Notes: generated from the sequence alone by a model not told the origin. Counted from the first letter of the stretch, positions 45,447 through 54,946 are shown. The stretch: DNA of 64,000 nucleotides from an uncultured Pseudomonadales bacterium (GCA_947489425.1 CANLDL010000001.1:930001-994000); one strand, 5' to 3'. Numbers and translations: made by a program.

Positions 45447-46154
45447 TTATAGTGGCCAGTAAGGGCCATTAAAGAACCGACCTAACCATCCTTGTCGTTG
45501 CGAGTCAGCAAGCTCGCCTGTACCACTATAAGCAATACGTGCATTAGCTAGGCGTGTTGAAGGCACCATGTTATCAAGGCCTACATCTGATGGGCGCAAC
45601 ATACCGCTAATGCGAATATATTCGTCACCTCTATTGAGCTTTAACCATTTTTCACCACGTATAATCAAATTACCATTAGGCATAATATCGGTAATAGTCA
45701 CACTGATATTACCCTCTAGACTGTTACTTTGATCAGCACTGGCATCTCCTTCGAACTCACGACTTTGCTCAGCAGAAGTTGGAATGGTGACATTGCCTAA
45801 AAGAGGAAGGTTTCGCGTAAGGTTTTTTCCTAAAATAGTATTGTTACCGTCTTCTAATAACGAAAGAGACGTTTCTTTATCTACCTCTACCGTACTTGAT
45901 TTAGTTGATACCGTGCGCTCATCTAATACGATAGTAATAATGTCACCAACCCGATGTTGATTCGTATTACCAAATAACGATAAGTTATGGCCTGCTACGA
46001 ATAAGCTGCCTGCTATAGGCTTAGGCTTTGCTTTTGACGGCACAACTACCGGCGCAAAATTAGGATCATCGGGTAGAATTGGTTGCGTGCTTTGGCACGC
46101 AGCTAAAACAACGCAGCTGCCAGTAAGAACCATTTTTTTGATCAAGGTTAACAT
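45447..46154 (-). CDS. flgH: Flagellar L-ring lipoprotein FlgH
   Basis: Outer-membrane L-ring subunit. The 235-residue protein has a lipoprotein signal with lipobox L-A-A-C and acylated Cys20 (SCVVLAACQST). The body carries SLFVAGHNLSLFGNTNQHRVGDIITIVLDE (about 50-80) and the GNLIIRGEKWLKLN segment, with the typical IRISGMLRPSDVGLDNMVPSTRLANARIAYSG block near the C-terminus. It lies 22 bp after flgG and 27 bp before flgI. Confidence 0.96.
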   Translation of the reverse strand: MLTLIKKMVLTGSCVVLAACQSTQPILPDDPNFAPVVVPSKAKPKPIAGSLFVAGHNLSLFGNTNQHRVGDIITIVLDERTVSTKSSTVEVDKETSLSLLEDGNNTILGKNLTRNLPLLGNVTIPTSAEQSREFEGDASADQSNSLEGNISVTITDIMPNGNLIIRGEKWLKLNRGDEYIRISGMLRPSDVGLDNMVPSTRLANARIAYSGTGELADSQRQGWLGRFFNGPYWPL

Positions 46155-46176
46155 GATAAATTTACCGATTAATAAG

Positions 46177-46962
46177 TTATAAATTCTGAGAAATAAATTG
46201 CATCATTTGGTCTACCGTCGATACCACGCGAGAATTTAATTCATAAGTACGTTGGGTACTGATTAAATTAACCAGCTCTTCCACTACTTCTACATTAGAG
46301 TTTTCTAAAGTACCTTGTAATACTTCACCTAAACCATCTAGACCTGGTGTACCTGTCTGAGCATCGCCACTCGCTGCTGTTTGTGTAAAAATATTACCAC
46401 CTTGTGATTGTAGGCCCGCGGGGTTCACAAAGTCAGCGAGTTCGATATCGCCTAATTGCTGTGGATCGGGGTCACCAAAAATAGTAGCTGAAACAGAGCC
46501 ATCGGCACCGATAGTCACGTTGCTCGCGTTTTCTGGAACGGTGATTGTGGGTTCTAATAAAAAGCCTTGTGAGTTCACAATTTCACCATCACTATTTAAC
46601 TGAAACGCACCATTACGAGTGTAGCCAGTTTCACCATTAGGTAGTTGAATTTGAAAGAAACCACGGTTATTAATTGCCAAATCTAGACCTTGATCGGTGA
46701 CTTGTAAGCTACCACCGGTAAACTCTTTTTCCGTTGATACAACGCGCACACCAGTACCAATTTGTATACCTGATGGGAGCTCAGTTGACTGTGAAGATAA
46801 GCCACCGGGTTGTCTCTGAATTTGATAAAGTAAGTCTTCGAAATTAACACTGTCTCGCTTAAACCCTGTTGTCGATGCGTTAGCTAAATTATTCGAAATC
46901 GTAGAAAGTCGCGTGTCTTGTGCTGACAAGCCTGTCTTACTAATAAAGAGTGCCGGATGCAT
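46177..46962 (-). CDS. flgG: Distal rod protein FlgG
   Basis: Distal rod subunit, 261 residues. It has the conserved start (LFISKTGLSAQDTRLSTISNNLANASTTGFKRDSVNFEDLLYQ split over 5-47), the axial-protein middle and the C-terminal helix NSNVEVVEELVNLISTQRTYELNSRVVSTVDQMMQFIS. The N-terminal NLANASTTGFKR motif identifies rod/hook proteins, and length and position give FlgG: it lies after flgF and before flgH. Confidence 0.95.
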   Translation of the reverse strand: MHPALFISKTGLSAQDTRLSTISNNLANASTTGFKRDSVNFEDLLYQIQRQPGGLSSQSTELPSGIQIGTGVRVVSTEKEFTGGSLQVTDQGLDLAINNRGFFQIQLPNGETGYTRNGAFQLNSDGEIVNSQGFLLEPTITVPENASNVTIGADGSVSATIFGDPDPQQLGDIELADFVNPAGLQSQGGNIFTQTAASGDAQTGTPGLDGLGEVLQGTLENSNVEVVEELVNLISTQRTYELNSRVVSTVDQMMQFISQNL

Positions 46963-47021
46963 AATTTTTCTCTCTGTTTAATAAAAATTATTCAATAATT
47001 TTTGTATTAATTTATTAACTA

Positions 47022-47780
47022 TTAATTAGTCTGCAATAATCGCGCCGATGCTTCAGAGTTATCTCTTGCAGCTTCCATTACTTTAATAGACATCTCATAT
47101 TGCCTAGCAAGCGTAATTACTCTACCTATTTCTGCAATGGGATTAACATTACTGCCCTCTAAAAAACCATGGGTAAGGCTGACAGTAGTATCAACATTAG
47201 CTGTAGCTTGCTCATCTTTTAAGTGAAACAATCCATCGCTTCCTTTTGTTAAATCTTGTGGCTCTGGGTTAACCAAGCGAATTCTGTCTAACTCAGTCAC
47301 TTCAGTTGGCGGAGCCCCTTGCAACACAACACTGATTGTGCCATCTCGAGCAATCTCTATTTTTTGAATAGGCGGAATCGTAATTGGCCCTTCATTTCCT
47401 AATACCGGCAAACCATTGCCGGTACGTAAAATACCTGCATTATCAATTAATAAATTACCGGAGCGTGTAAAGGCTTCTCCCTCTTCACCATTATCATCAA
47501 AACTTTGTACTGCAATAAAACCATCTCTCGCAATTGCAATATCTAAGTCTCTGCCAGTTTCAATAAGAGGCCCTGGTGAAAAATTTGCGGATGGGCTTTC
47601 TGTTAAGGCAAAGGCACGTGTTGGTAGGCCCTCTCCGTAATAAACACCCATACTCCTCGCTTGTTCAAAATCACCACGAAACCCTGTTGTGTTTGCATTC
47701 GCAAGGTTATTAGAGCGTACGGCTTGTCCTAACATATTATGCTTGGCTGCTGTCATACCAATATATAGGGCTTTATCCAT
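47022..47780 (-). CDS. flgF: Proximal rod protein FlgF
   Basis: Proximal rod subunit, 252 residues, with the family start (MDKALYIGMTAAKHNMLGQAVRSNNLANANTTGFRGDF split over 1-38) and C-terminus (EGSNVNPIAEIGRVITLARQYEMSIKVMEAARDNSEASARLL split). It heads the flgFGHIJKL run, driven by a sigma54 promoter at 47892-47907. A large stem-loop (48038-48071) isolates it from flgE. Confidence 0.94.
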   Translation of the reverse strand: MDKALYIGMTAAKHNMLGQAVRSNNLANANTTGFRGDFEQARSMGVYYGEGLPTRAFALTESPSANFSPGPLIETGRDLDIAIARDGFIAVQSFDDNGEEGEAFTRSGNLLIDNAGILRTGNGLPVLGNEGPITIPPIQKIEIARDGTISVVLQGAPPTEVTELDRIRLVNPEPQDLTKGSDGLFHLKDEQATANVDTTVSLTHGFLEGSNVNPIAEIGRVITLARQYEMSIKVMEAARDNSEASARLLQTN

Positions 47781-47891
47781 AACACTTCCTCGAGCGAGTA
47801 CTCTTTAGTTATCATCGGTGAATAATTAACAACAGATTTGCTTATTTAGCACTGTTATTTTTTTGGCTTAAAATTCTATTAATTAGAATGG

Positions 47892-47907
47892 AGCAAGAAG
47901 AATGCCA
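47892..47907 (-). promoter_or_regulatory. sigma54 promoter of flgFGHIJKL
   Basis: Minus-strand TGGCATTCTTCTTGCT: TGGCAT, 5 bp, TTGCT, 112 bp before the flgF start. Confidence 0.78.
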
Positions 47908-48037
47908 ATAAACATACAAAAGCTGATAAGTTCCCTTTAAATGAAAGATAAAAATAAAGCACGGGAATATCAAAAACTAAGGTTTTTATTTATAACAAGC
48001 GAAGAAACTAAAGTAAGGAAAAGAAAAGGAGGAAGAG

Positions 48038-48071
48038 TATCACTAACTCGATAGCTATCGAGCTAGTGATA
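48038..48071 (-). terminator. Long stem-loop between flgE and flgF
   Basis: A 16-bp stem (minus strand TATCACTAGCTCGATA / TATCGAGTTAGTGATA, one G-U pair) with a 2-nt spacer starts 9 bp after the flgE stop. It is followed by pyrimidine-rich sequence rather than a clean T-run, so it may stabilise the flgE mRNA end or terminate weakly. Confidence 0.6.
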
Positions 48072-48079
48072 GAGATAAA

Positions 48080-49702
48080 TTAAATGTTAATAATGGTTTG
48101 CGTGACTGTATCGGCTGTTTCTACCGTTTGTGCATTGGCCTGAAAGTTTCGTTGGGCAATAATTAGGTTAACTAATTGCTCTGACAAATCAACATTGGAC
48201 TCTTCCAACGCGCCCGATTCAACCAAGCCCAATGATGCTGAACCCGGCTGCCCGATAAGTGGAACGCCCGATTCGAATGTTTCTACAAACCCTGTATTAC
48301 CGATGGGTTCCAAACCTTGAACATTAGCAAAATCTGCCAGTGCAACCTGCGCTAAAATACGGTTTTCGCCGTTAGTAAATCGCGCAAAAATACTGCCGTC
48401 GTCACTAATACTCAAGCCCGCTAATCGGCCTGTTGTCGTACCGTCTTGCGAACTCGCTCTTACTTCAAAATCGCCCGCTGTCTGAGAGGAATCTACCAAA
48501 GAGATATTCAGGTTGGAGCTTTCAGTACCAACGGGGGCACCTGCAGGCAATGGCCCAACAGCGCCCAGTGGTTGGCCGTTAGCATCGAGTGGTGTCCAGT
48601 TAACAATATCAATATCATCCGAGGCAATTTCATTTAACGCACCATTTGGTGTAAAAAATAAATCATGAACTGATAGGGTCGCCGTATTTACTGGGTCTAG
48701 TGGGTCTGTTGGTGCACCCACATTTTCGCCATCAATCTGCACAACAACTTGCCAAGAATTAGGTACTGTTGGTGGGCTGTTACTTGGGTCAAAGGGCTGC
48801 CTGATAAAAAATTGCTGCAATACGTGAGAATTGCCAAGGCTGTCAAAAATTACCGTTGCCGTTGTATGGTTAAATGTATTTGAATCCAATGGGTCAAAAC
48901 CAATACCTACGGCGGTTGTCGTGGATATATCCAGTGCTGGCGCACCAGCAATTGTTGGATTTGTCGCTAGACTAAAACCCTCATCTAGGACTAATTCGAC
49001 ATCGCCTGCCGCATTAACTTGAGAATCCAAACCCAGAGCATTATTAAGAATAGTACTAATACTTGCTGCCGTATCAGCTCCAGCTACTGTCGACAGAACT
49101 AAATTCGTCGACACACCCTGCGGGTTTGTCACAGTAATTGTGGTATTAGCAGCATCAATATCACCAATGCGCGCGGCAGGAATGGTAAAGGCCAACTGAG
49201 GGGGTGCCTCTCTTGAATCCAAACCAACTTCAAGGTTTACCTGAGAGGTTGTTTCTGGCTGTAAATTAGAAGAAGAGATTTCTATGTCGCCTGCGATATT
49301 ATTAATATTACCGTTATCGTCAATACTAAAACCTTGTAAGCGAGCGTTAGAGTTATTGACGATAAAACCATCGTCATCTATGCCAAAAGCTCCTGCCCGT
49401 GTAAAACTCTGTTCACCGTTATTATTGAGCACAAAAAAGCCAGAGCCATCGATAGCTAAGTCGAGTAGGTTATCGGTGAAAGATACATTCCCCTGATCAA
49501 ACTGTTGAGAAATATCCTGCACACGCACACCACTACCAACAGCGGATGAACCTGTACTACCGAGAGAAGAGGCAAAAATATCACCAAACTCTGCACGCGA
49601 CTCTTTAAACCCAGTGGTTGAGGCATTGGCAATGTTGTTGCCCGTCACTGCAAGATCTTGGCTCGCTGCACGTATACCACTTAATGCAATATTAAAACTC
49701 AT
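48080..49702 (-). CDS. flgE: Flagellar hook protein FlgE
   Basis: Hook subunit, 540 residues (about 400 in E. coli; longer hooks are common in marine relatives). N-terminus FNIALSGIRAASQDLAVTGNNIANASTTGFKESRAEFGDIFA (split over 3-44) and C-terminus EESNVDLSEQLVNLIIAQRNFQANAQTVETADTVTQTI (split) are canonical. The central part (150-430) is a variable beta-rich insertion with the phrase TFNHTTATVIFDSLGNSHVLQQFF. It follows flgD by 123 bp, an interval with no recognisable site, and precedes the stem-loop. Confidence 0.95.
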   Translation of the reverse strand: MSFNIALSGIRAASQDLAVTGNNIANASTTGFKESRAEFGDIFASSLGSTGSSAVGSGVRVQDISQQFDQGNVSFTDNLLDLAIDGSGFFVLNNNGEQSFTRAGAFGIDDDGFIVNNSNARLQGFSIDDNGNINNIAGDIEISSSNLQPETTSQVNLEVGLDSREAPPQLAFTIPAARIGDIDAANTTITVTNPQGVSTNLVLSTVAGADTAASISTILNNALGLDSQVNAAGDVELVLDEGFSLATNPTIAGAPALDISTTTAVGIGFDPLDSNTFNHTTATVIFDSLGNSHVLQQFFIRQPFDPSNSPPTVPNSWQVVVQIDGENVGAPTDPLDPVNTATLSVHDLFFTPNGALNEIASDDIDIVNWTPLDANGQPLGAVGPLPAGAPVGTESSNLNISLVDSSQTAGDFEVRASSQDGTTTGRLAGLSISDDGSIFARFTNGENRILAQVALADFANVQGLEPIGNTGFVETFESGVPLIGQPGSASLGLVESGALEESNVDLSEQLVNLIIAQRNFQANAQTVETADTVTQTIINI

Positions 49703-49825
49703 CTTCTTCTCCTACTCTACAACGGTATTTTTTTGATCAAGATGTAACAATCTTTATGTTTATTGGATCTTTCTTTATCTGCCTTTCTATGATTTGAATG
49801 GTAAATTAATCAAACCGTCTGACTT

Positions 49826-50560
49826 TTAGTTAAACTGCCTAACTTCGCTTAAATTAACCTGCCCTATTCCAGCAAGGTTAAGCACTAATTGGTTATTCTC
49901 GTCGACGGTAACGCTATTAACATTTGCCGTTAACGCTGTGTCTAATTGTTCTGTTTCACCATTTTGTGTCGACAGCACTTCAAATCTAAAACGCCCTGAC
50001 TCGATAGGATTTTCTGAACGGAAGCCATTAAGCTCACCATTGATCTCAATAACATTGCCATCCCAGCGGAAAGAGACATCACCTGCTGGTTGCGCACCTA
50101 GCGGGATAGACTCGACTAATTGGCCACTTTCGCTAAAGATATTGATAGATACATCACCCGATGTTGCAGGTAGTGTAAATGCACCCCCAACAAAGCTACC
50201 TTGGCCTAACTCCGCCGTTGATGTAGGTACAGCAACTGAACTACCCACAAGTGAAGATGCCTGCAGAGCCTGATTAGATAATGTATTAGCCGCAAAGCCA
50301 TCAAAACTATTATTAAGTCTGTCTAGGCCCTCTACCTGACTAAATTGTGCAAGTTGAGCAACAAATTCAGAGTTTTCTTGTGGCTCTAGAGGGTTTTGGT
50401 TTTCTAGCTGAGCAATCATTAATTCTAAAAAAGCTGACTGGCCTAACTCATTCTCTGAGCCCGGTGCTCCCGTCGCTGCCGCCGCTTCTTCTTGTTGACG
50501 GGTAGTCAGCGATAAACTATTTAAAAATGCGTTATCTGTAATACCGTCCATTATTCTCAC
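49826..50560 (-). CDS. flgD: Hook-capping scaffold FlgD
   Basis: Scaffold that caps the growing hook and is absent from the finished organelle. The 244-residue protein starts with an Ala/Gly-rich segment and the conserved GQSAFLELMIAQLENQNPLEPQENSEFVAQLAQFSQVEGLDRL (split over 39-81). The rest is a FlgD Ig-like/tudor part with FRWDGNVIEINGEL. It lies between flgC (76 bp) and flgE. Confidence 0.95.
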   Translation of the reverse strand: MRIMDGITDNAFLNSLSLTTRQQEEAAAATGAPGSENELGQSAFLELMIAQLENQNPLEPQENSEFVAQLAQFSQVEGLDRLNNSFDGFAANTLSNQALQASSLVGSSVAVPTSTAELGQGSFVGGAFTLPATSGDVSINIFSESGQLVESIPLGAQPAGDVSFRWDGNVIEINGELNGFRSENPIESGRFRFEVLSTQNGETEQLDTALTANVNSVTVDENNQLVLNLAGIGQVNLSEVRQFN

Positions 50561-50636
50561 CTACTTGATTGTGTACTAAGGAAAACCGTACTTGATTAAC
50601 CTAAATAATTACCGACCTAATATTCTTTAGCTAACG

Positions 50637-51065
50637 TTACTGACCAAGAGTTAAAACACGCTGCATCATTTCTTTTGCCGAATTCATTACCTCGACATTC
50701 ATTTGAAAAGAACGCGATGCAGAGATCATATTAGCCATCTCTTCAACAGGGTTAACATTAGGGTAAAAAACATAGCCTTCTTCATTAGCTAATGGGTTAC
50801 CTGGCTCATAACGGGGCTGTAGTGGTGCATCACTTTCGACGATACCTAATATCTGCACACCCACATTGGCGCTATTATTATTAGCATCAATGTCGAGCAC
50901 ATCGTTATTGAGTGCTGTAAAAACTGGGTGTCTACCACGATAAGTCTCATCGATACTCGAGGCAGCGGCATCGGCGTTGGCCAAGTTACTGGCGGTTGTA
51001 TTTAAACGCACGCTTTGTGCATTCATTGCAGAACCTGCGATATCAAAAATATTACCTATAGACAT
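50637..51065 (-). CDS. flgC: Proximal rod protein FlgC
   Basis: Rod subunit, 142 residues. It has the family ends: IFDIAGSAMNAQSVRLNTTASNLANADAAAS (split over 6-36) and NPVEEMANMISASRSFQMNVEVMNSAKEMMQRVLTLGQ at the C-terminus. The PRYEPGNPLANEEGYVFYPNVN segment is a FlgC hallmark. It lies 2 bp after flgB. Confidence 0.96.
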   Translation of the reverse strand: MSIGNIFDIAGSAMNAQSVRLNTTASNLANADAAASSIDETYRGRHPVFTALNNDVLDIDANNNSANVGVQILGIVESDAPLQPRYEPGNPLANEEGYVFYPNVNPVEEMANMISASRSFQMNVEVMNSAKEMMQRVLTLGQ

Positions 51066-51067
51066 AA

Positions 51068-51469
51068 TTATTCGCCTCTAATGGCTGACATCAGCCCAGT
51101 AAATTTACTATTTAAAAATGTAAAGCTCGCCTGAAAAGACAGGCCGTTTTGCATAAATTCCGCATGCTCGACTTGCTCTTCAACAGTGTTGCCGTCAACA
51201 GATGGCTGAATAGGCGTACGGAATAATAAATCACTGTTAGTAGATAAAGTCTGGCCAGCAATATGCCCACTACTTGTAGTATTAAGCGAAGCTGAACCTT
51301 GTGAGGATTGCACTTGCCCCTGCAAAATACCTTTAAAATCAATATCCCGCGCTTTGTAACCCGGCGTATCTGCATTGGCTAAATTATTTGCCAACACTTG
51401 CGCACGATCACCACGAACGCGCAATGCCTGCTCATGAATACCCAGTGCTTTATCAAAGTTAATCGCCAT
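51068..51469 (-). CDS. flgB: Proximal rod protein FlgB
   Basis: First rod gene, 133 residues. The N-terminus includes DKALGIHEQALRVRGDRAQVLANNLANADTPGYKARDIDF (split over 5-44), and the NTVEEQVEHAEFMQNGLSFQASFTFLNSKFTGLMSAIRGE C-terminus is the FlgB form. It starts a flgBCDE run driven by the sigma54 promoter at 51526-51541. Confidence 0.96.
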   Translation of the reverse strand: MAINFDKALGIHEQALRVRGDRAQVLANNLANADTPGYKARDIDFKGILQGQVQSSQGSASLNTTSSGHIAGQTLSTNSDLLFRTPIQPSVDGNTVEEQVEHAEFMQNGLSFQASFTFLNSKFTGLMSAIRGE

Positions 51470-51525
51470 AGTCCCGCCCAGTTGTATAAATAATTTTCGT
51501 AAATGAAAAACTATAGATAACTAAT

Positions 51526-51541
51526 AGCAAAGCTTGTGCCA
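51526..51541 (-). promoter_or_regulatory. sigma54 promoter of flgBCDE
   Basis: Minus-strand TGGCACAAGCTTTGCT matches TGGCAC-N5-TTGCT completely, 57 bp before the flgB start. The remaining part of the 262-bp gap upstream has only a small GGCAATT/AATTGCC repeat. Confidence 0.9.
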
Positions 51542-51731
51542 AAAACCAACTTATCGTAAACCTATGATTTTATTAGATATTTATATTTTTTAAAAAAGAG
51601 GAAAGGCGGCAATTGTTGTCCTGTGATTACATAAATTGCCACTTAGGAAAAGTAGAAAGGGAATTCGATAGCGCCAATTACTTTTACTTAGCCTTTAAAT
51701 AATCGCACTGATTGACTTTGGTAATCATTAT

Positions 51732-53093
51732 TTACCGTTTGATCACAACTGATAGACTCAATCTATCGTGCAGCATACGGCCATCATTAATCAGAAAATT
51801 AATCCATATGGTGAACTTAAAACCCAATGTAGAAGCGGTATAGACAAGTTGGCGCCAGAGAGCATGAAATATGTTTAAACGCCGGCCTTTTGGACTTGCC
51901 ACTTTAAAATCAAAAAGAACCTGCCCTAAACTACCCTGTAACGGAGACGCCTCAAGGATAGCGTTAACAACAATAAATACACCAAGAAAAATCCAGATAG
52001 TATCTTTAAATGGCTGCCCAGCAAAAAAACTATTAAGCACTATATAAAAAAGAAGGATATCAATACTTGTCGCACCCAACCGCTTGTAATATCCAGCATA
52101 TTCTATTGGGCCAGTATGGCGTGGTTCGACAAACCACTTTAGGCTTCTTGCCTGAATAATTTCTTTCTCCAGTAAAGCATCGAAAATAGGCTTTACCTTA
52201 TCTTCTCCATGATAAATTTCATAATCTGTTATTTGTCCAGACCAATCAAAAATATAGTCAAGATAGTGAAGGCTATTCAATCTAGAATGCGCATCAATTT
52301 GGCTATCCTCTAGAAAAGATAACCATTGCTCAAACACATAATCTGCATAGCTATCTTTAAATGTGAGATCATATAACGCATCACAATGTTCGATAAATTT
52401 CCATGCCTCAACATTATCGTTTTGTTGCATTTCTACAAATGCTTGCTCTGCTGAATTTATTAATACTTGTCGATAATGATTTAATTCTTCAGCACTTAAA
52501 TAATCTATATTCTCTTGGCTCTCTAGGGATTTCTCGCTGTTATCATCAGATTCTCGATAGTGATCTTTGATGACACATGGCTTATCGTTACTTACCTCTT
52601 CGTCGACTAATTCTTTAGTACCTAAGCCATCAACACCACTTACCTTTTCTTCATTTTCTAGACATTGCTCGTTACTATCATTAGGTTCTCGATAGTAATC
52701 TTGGATAACATACGCTTCACCGGTTTCACTACTCACCTTTTTGTCGCTTAGCTCTTCATCTCCTAACCCTGTATCACTTAAATCCTGTGTAGGTTGATCA
52801 TTATTTTGGGAAGAGTAGTTCGTTTGAGCATCTTCTACTAGCGAATAGTTCACTAATGCCGCCCTCTTTTTAAGATTAAGAGTTAAATTAGGCGCTTCTT
52901 CAATAGCAGTATCTTCACTTGTTTCAGAGTAGTATTTTGCTTCTTTTAAGCAATATTTATAGGCTTGATGCAATTGTGCAAAACCCGCAGGGTTTTCATC
53001 AGGCTTATTTTCCTTTAATAGTACAGCATAGGCTTTTTTTATTGCATTAGTATCACTGGTGGGTTCGATATTTAAAAAAGACCAATAATCCAT
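51732..53093 (-). CDS. J-domain/RDD membrane protein (HscC partner)
   Basis: A 453-residue fusion. Residues 1-52 fit a J-domain (DYWSFLNIEPTSDTNAIKKAYAVLL ... FAQLHQAYKYCL), but the loop that should read HPD reads KPD (ENKPDENPAGF). A long acidic linker (55-195) contains two copies of a roughly 45-residue unit. A helical stretch (195-320) and a C-terminal RDD domain (about 323-450, starting YAGYYKRLGATSIDILLFYIVL) with two to three membrane helices complete the protein. It lies 10 bp after the HscC-type Hsp70 gene, as J-proteins DjlB/DjlC lie by hscC in E. coli. It should anchor the chaperone at the inner membrane; its clients are unknown. Confidence 0.78.
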   Translation of the reverse strand: MDYWSFLNIEPTSDTNAIKKAYAVLLKENKPDENPAGFAQLHQAYKYCLKEAKYYSETSEDTAIEEAPNLTLNLKKRAALVNYSLVEDAQTNYSSQNNDQPTQDLSDTGLGDEELSDKKVSSETGEAYVIQDYYREPNDSNEQCLENEEKVSGVDGLGTKELVDEEVSNDKPCVIKDHYRESDDNSEKSLESQENIDYLSAEELNHYRQVLINSAEQAFVEMQQNDNVEAWKFIEHCDALYDLTFKDSYADYVFEQWLSFLEDSQIDAHSRLNSLHYLDYIFDWSGQITDYEIYHGEDKVKPIFDALLEKEIIQARSLKWFVEPRHTGPIEYAGYYKRLGATSIDILLFYIVLNSFFAGQPFKDTIWIFLGVFIVVNAILEASPLQGSLGQVLFDFKVASPKGRRLNIFHALWRQLVYTASTLGFKFTIWINFLINDGRMLHDRLSLSVVIKR

Positions 53094-53103
53094 GAAGTGC
53101 TCC

Positions 53104-54804
53104 CTAAAAAAAACTGTCTTTTTCTAAAGCATCGAGTATCTCACTCATACGTGATGCAGCAATAGTAATATCCTTAGCATGTTGTTTTTCAAGCACTGCT
53201 TCAAACTCACTAATTAAGCGTCCCAGCTCTTCTCTACGCTCTTCTAAAGCACTCTCATATAAACGTTCTGCCCTTGCTACAAGTCTACGATTTTCTTCGC
53301 TATCACGAGGATGAAACTTCAGCTGATCCAATTTTTTCTTCGAAGCCAATATATCTTTTTCTGATAGCGCATCCGATGAATTCACAATAGTTTTATGTAC
53401 GGTTTTTCCTGTTGAGTCAACTTTAACATCAACTTCTAATAAACCATTCATGTCATAACTGTAGCGTACGGTAATACTTTCAACACCGGCTTTTGCTTTA
53501 GGCACTTTCACGTCAAGTTGACCAAGGTAAATATTACTTTTTACCAAACGTGATTCACCTTGATAAATTCCTATGGATATTTCAGTTTGATTATCAGCAG
53601 CCGTCACCAAACTACGCTCAATACTACAAGGCACTGTCGTATTTCTTTCAATAATAGGAAAAAATAAGTTGCCCTGATTACCCTTAGTATCATTGTGGTT
53701 GACAATCTCTGTACCTAGCGAATAAGGACACACGTCGGTCAAAACAACATCTTTGAGTTCCGCACTCTTTTCTTTTAAGCCTGCTTGAATAGCTGTACCC
53801 ATCGCAACCACGAGATCAGGATCAATATGACCTGAAGGCATGCGCCGAAACATTTTAGACACCAAAGATCGAAAGGCTTGCATCCGGGTTGCACCCCCAA
53901 CCAATACAACTTGGCTAATGTCTTGCGGTGTGACTTGAGCATCACGTAACGTTTTTTCTATAGGCCCTCTTATGCGCATCAATAGCGGAGATGCCAGTTG
54001 TTCAAAATACTCACGACTTAAACTCCAATTGTCTTTTTGCTTGGCTAAACAGTTTTCTACCACGACCAAAGGCTGCGCAGTAAGTGCATGTTTTGCAGAA
54101 TTTATTACACTATATAAGTGCTGATTCTCTCCCGTTGTTAAATCGCCAGCGGTTAAATCATTATCTTGAAGAAATTGCTCAACGAGAATGCGAGTAAAAT
54201 CTTCGCCTCCCAGAAAATTATCCCCACTGGAGGCGTGGACTTCCATTACACCAGCAAAAAACTCAACTAATGTGACATCAAAAGTACCACCACCAAGATC
54301 TAAAATAATGAACTGTGTTGTATCTTCACTTTCGTGTAGGCCATAAACCATAGCTGCCGCAGTTGGCTCATTAATTAAGCGCTCTACCTTTAAACCAGCC
54401 AGCTCTCCAGCTTGTTGTGTAGCTTTGCGTTGAACATCATTAAAATAAGCGGGTACGCTAATGACAGCTTGCGTGATGGTTTCGCCTAAAAAGGCTTCAG
54501 CATCTTCTTTAAGGGACTTTAAAATGAGAGCAGAAAGCTCTACAGGTGAAAAATCTTTCTTACCTAAACGATAAAGTTGCTGACTACCCATAAAGCGTTT
54601 AAAAACAGATATTGTCTGCTTGGGGTGGCTGATCAAGCGATACTTTGCTGTTTCACCGATAATTATTTCGCCACTATGATCAACACCAACAACTGAGGGA
54701 GTTAGCAGTTTATCTAAGCGATTAGGGATAAGAGTAGGCTCGCCACTACGCCAAATTGCACAGGCACTATTGGTAGTACCTAAATCGATGCCAAGAATGG
54801 TCAC
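53104..54804 (-). CDS. hscC: HscC-type Hsp70 chaperone
   Basis: Hsp70-family ATPase of 566 residues, near the E. coli HscC length (about 556) and shorter than DnaK (638) because the C-terminal lid is reduced. The signatures are GIDLGTTNSACAIW (residues 5-18), the VISVPAYFNDVQRKAT block (near 128-143), IILDLGGGTFDVTLVEF (near 166-182) and VVLVGGATRMQAF (near 303-315). The substrate domain is at about 350-500. Translation begins at GTG with a good AGGAGA 7-8 bp upstream. It is paired with the J-domain/RDD gene. HscC chaperones have few known clients; the flagellar position is suggestive only. Confidence 0.9.
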   Translation of the reverse strand: MTILGIDLGTTNSACAIWRSGEPTLIPNRLDKLLTPSVVGVDHSGEIIIGETAKYRLISHPKQTISVFKRFMGSQQLYRLGKKDFSPVELSALILKSLKEDAEAFLGETITQAVISVPAYFNDVQRKATQQAGELAGLKVERLINEPTAAAMVYGLHESEDTTQFIILDLGGGTFDVTLVEFFAGVMEVHASSGDNFLGGEDFTRILVEQFLQDNDLTAGDLTTGENQHLYSVINSAKHALTAQPLVVVENCLAKQKDNWSLSREYFEQLASPLLMRIRGPIEKTLRDAQVTPQDISQVVLVGGATRMQAFRSLVSKMFRRMPSGHIDPDLVVAMGTAIQAGLKEKSAELKDVVLTDVCPYSLGTEIVNHNDTKGNQGNLFFPIIERNTTVPCSIERSLVTAADNQTEISIGIYQGESRLVKSNIYLGQLDVKVPKAKAGVESITVRYSYDMNGLLEVDVKVDSTGKTVHKTIVNSSDALSEKDILASKKKLDQLKFHPRDSEENRRLVARAERLYESALEERREELGRLISEFEAVLEKQHAKDITIAASRMSEILDALEKDSFF

Positions 54805-54946
54805 ACATGTTCTCCTTTACAAACAAGCGTACCATTATCATATAGATGCAATACATTGAACAGTAGTTGGCTATATCACTGTAAATATCACTCTCAGTTT
54901 GATTGATTTTTACACATATCAGTCGGATATAAAATTAGAGAAGAAT

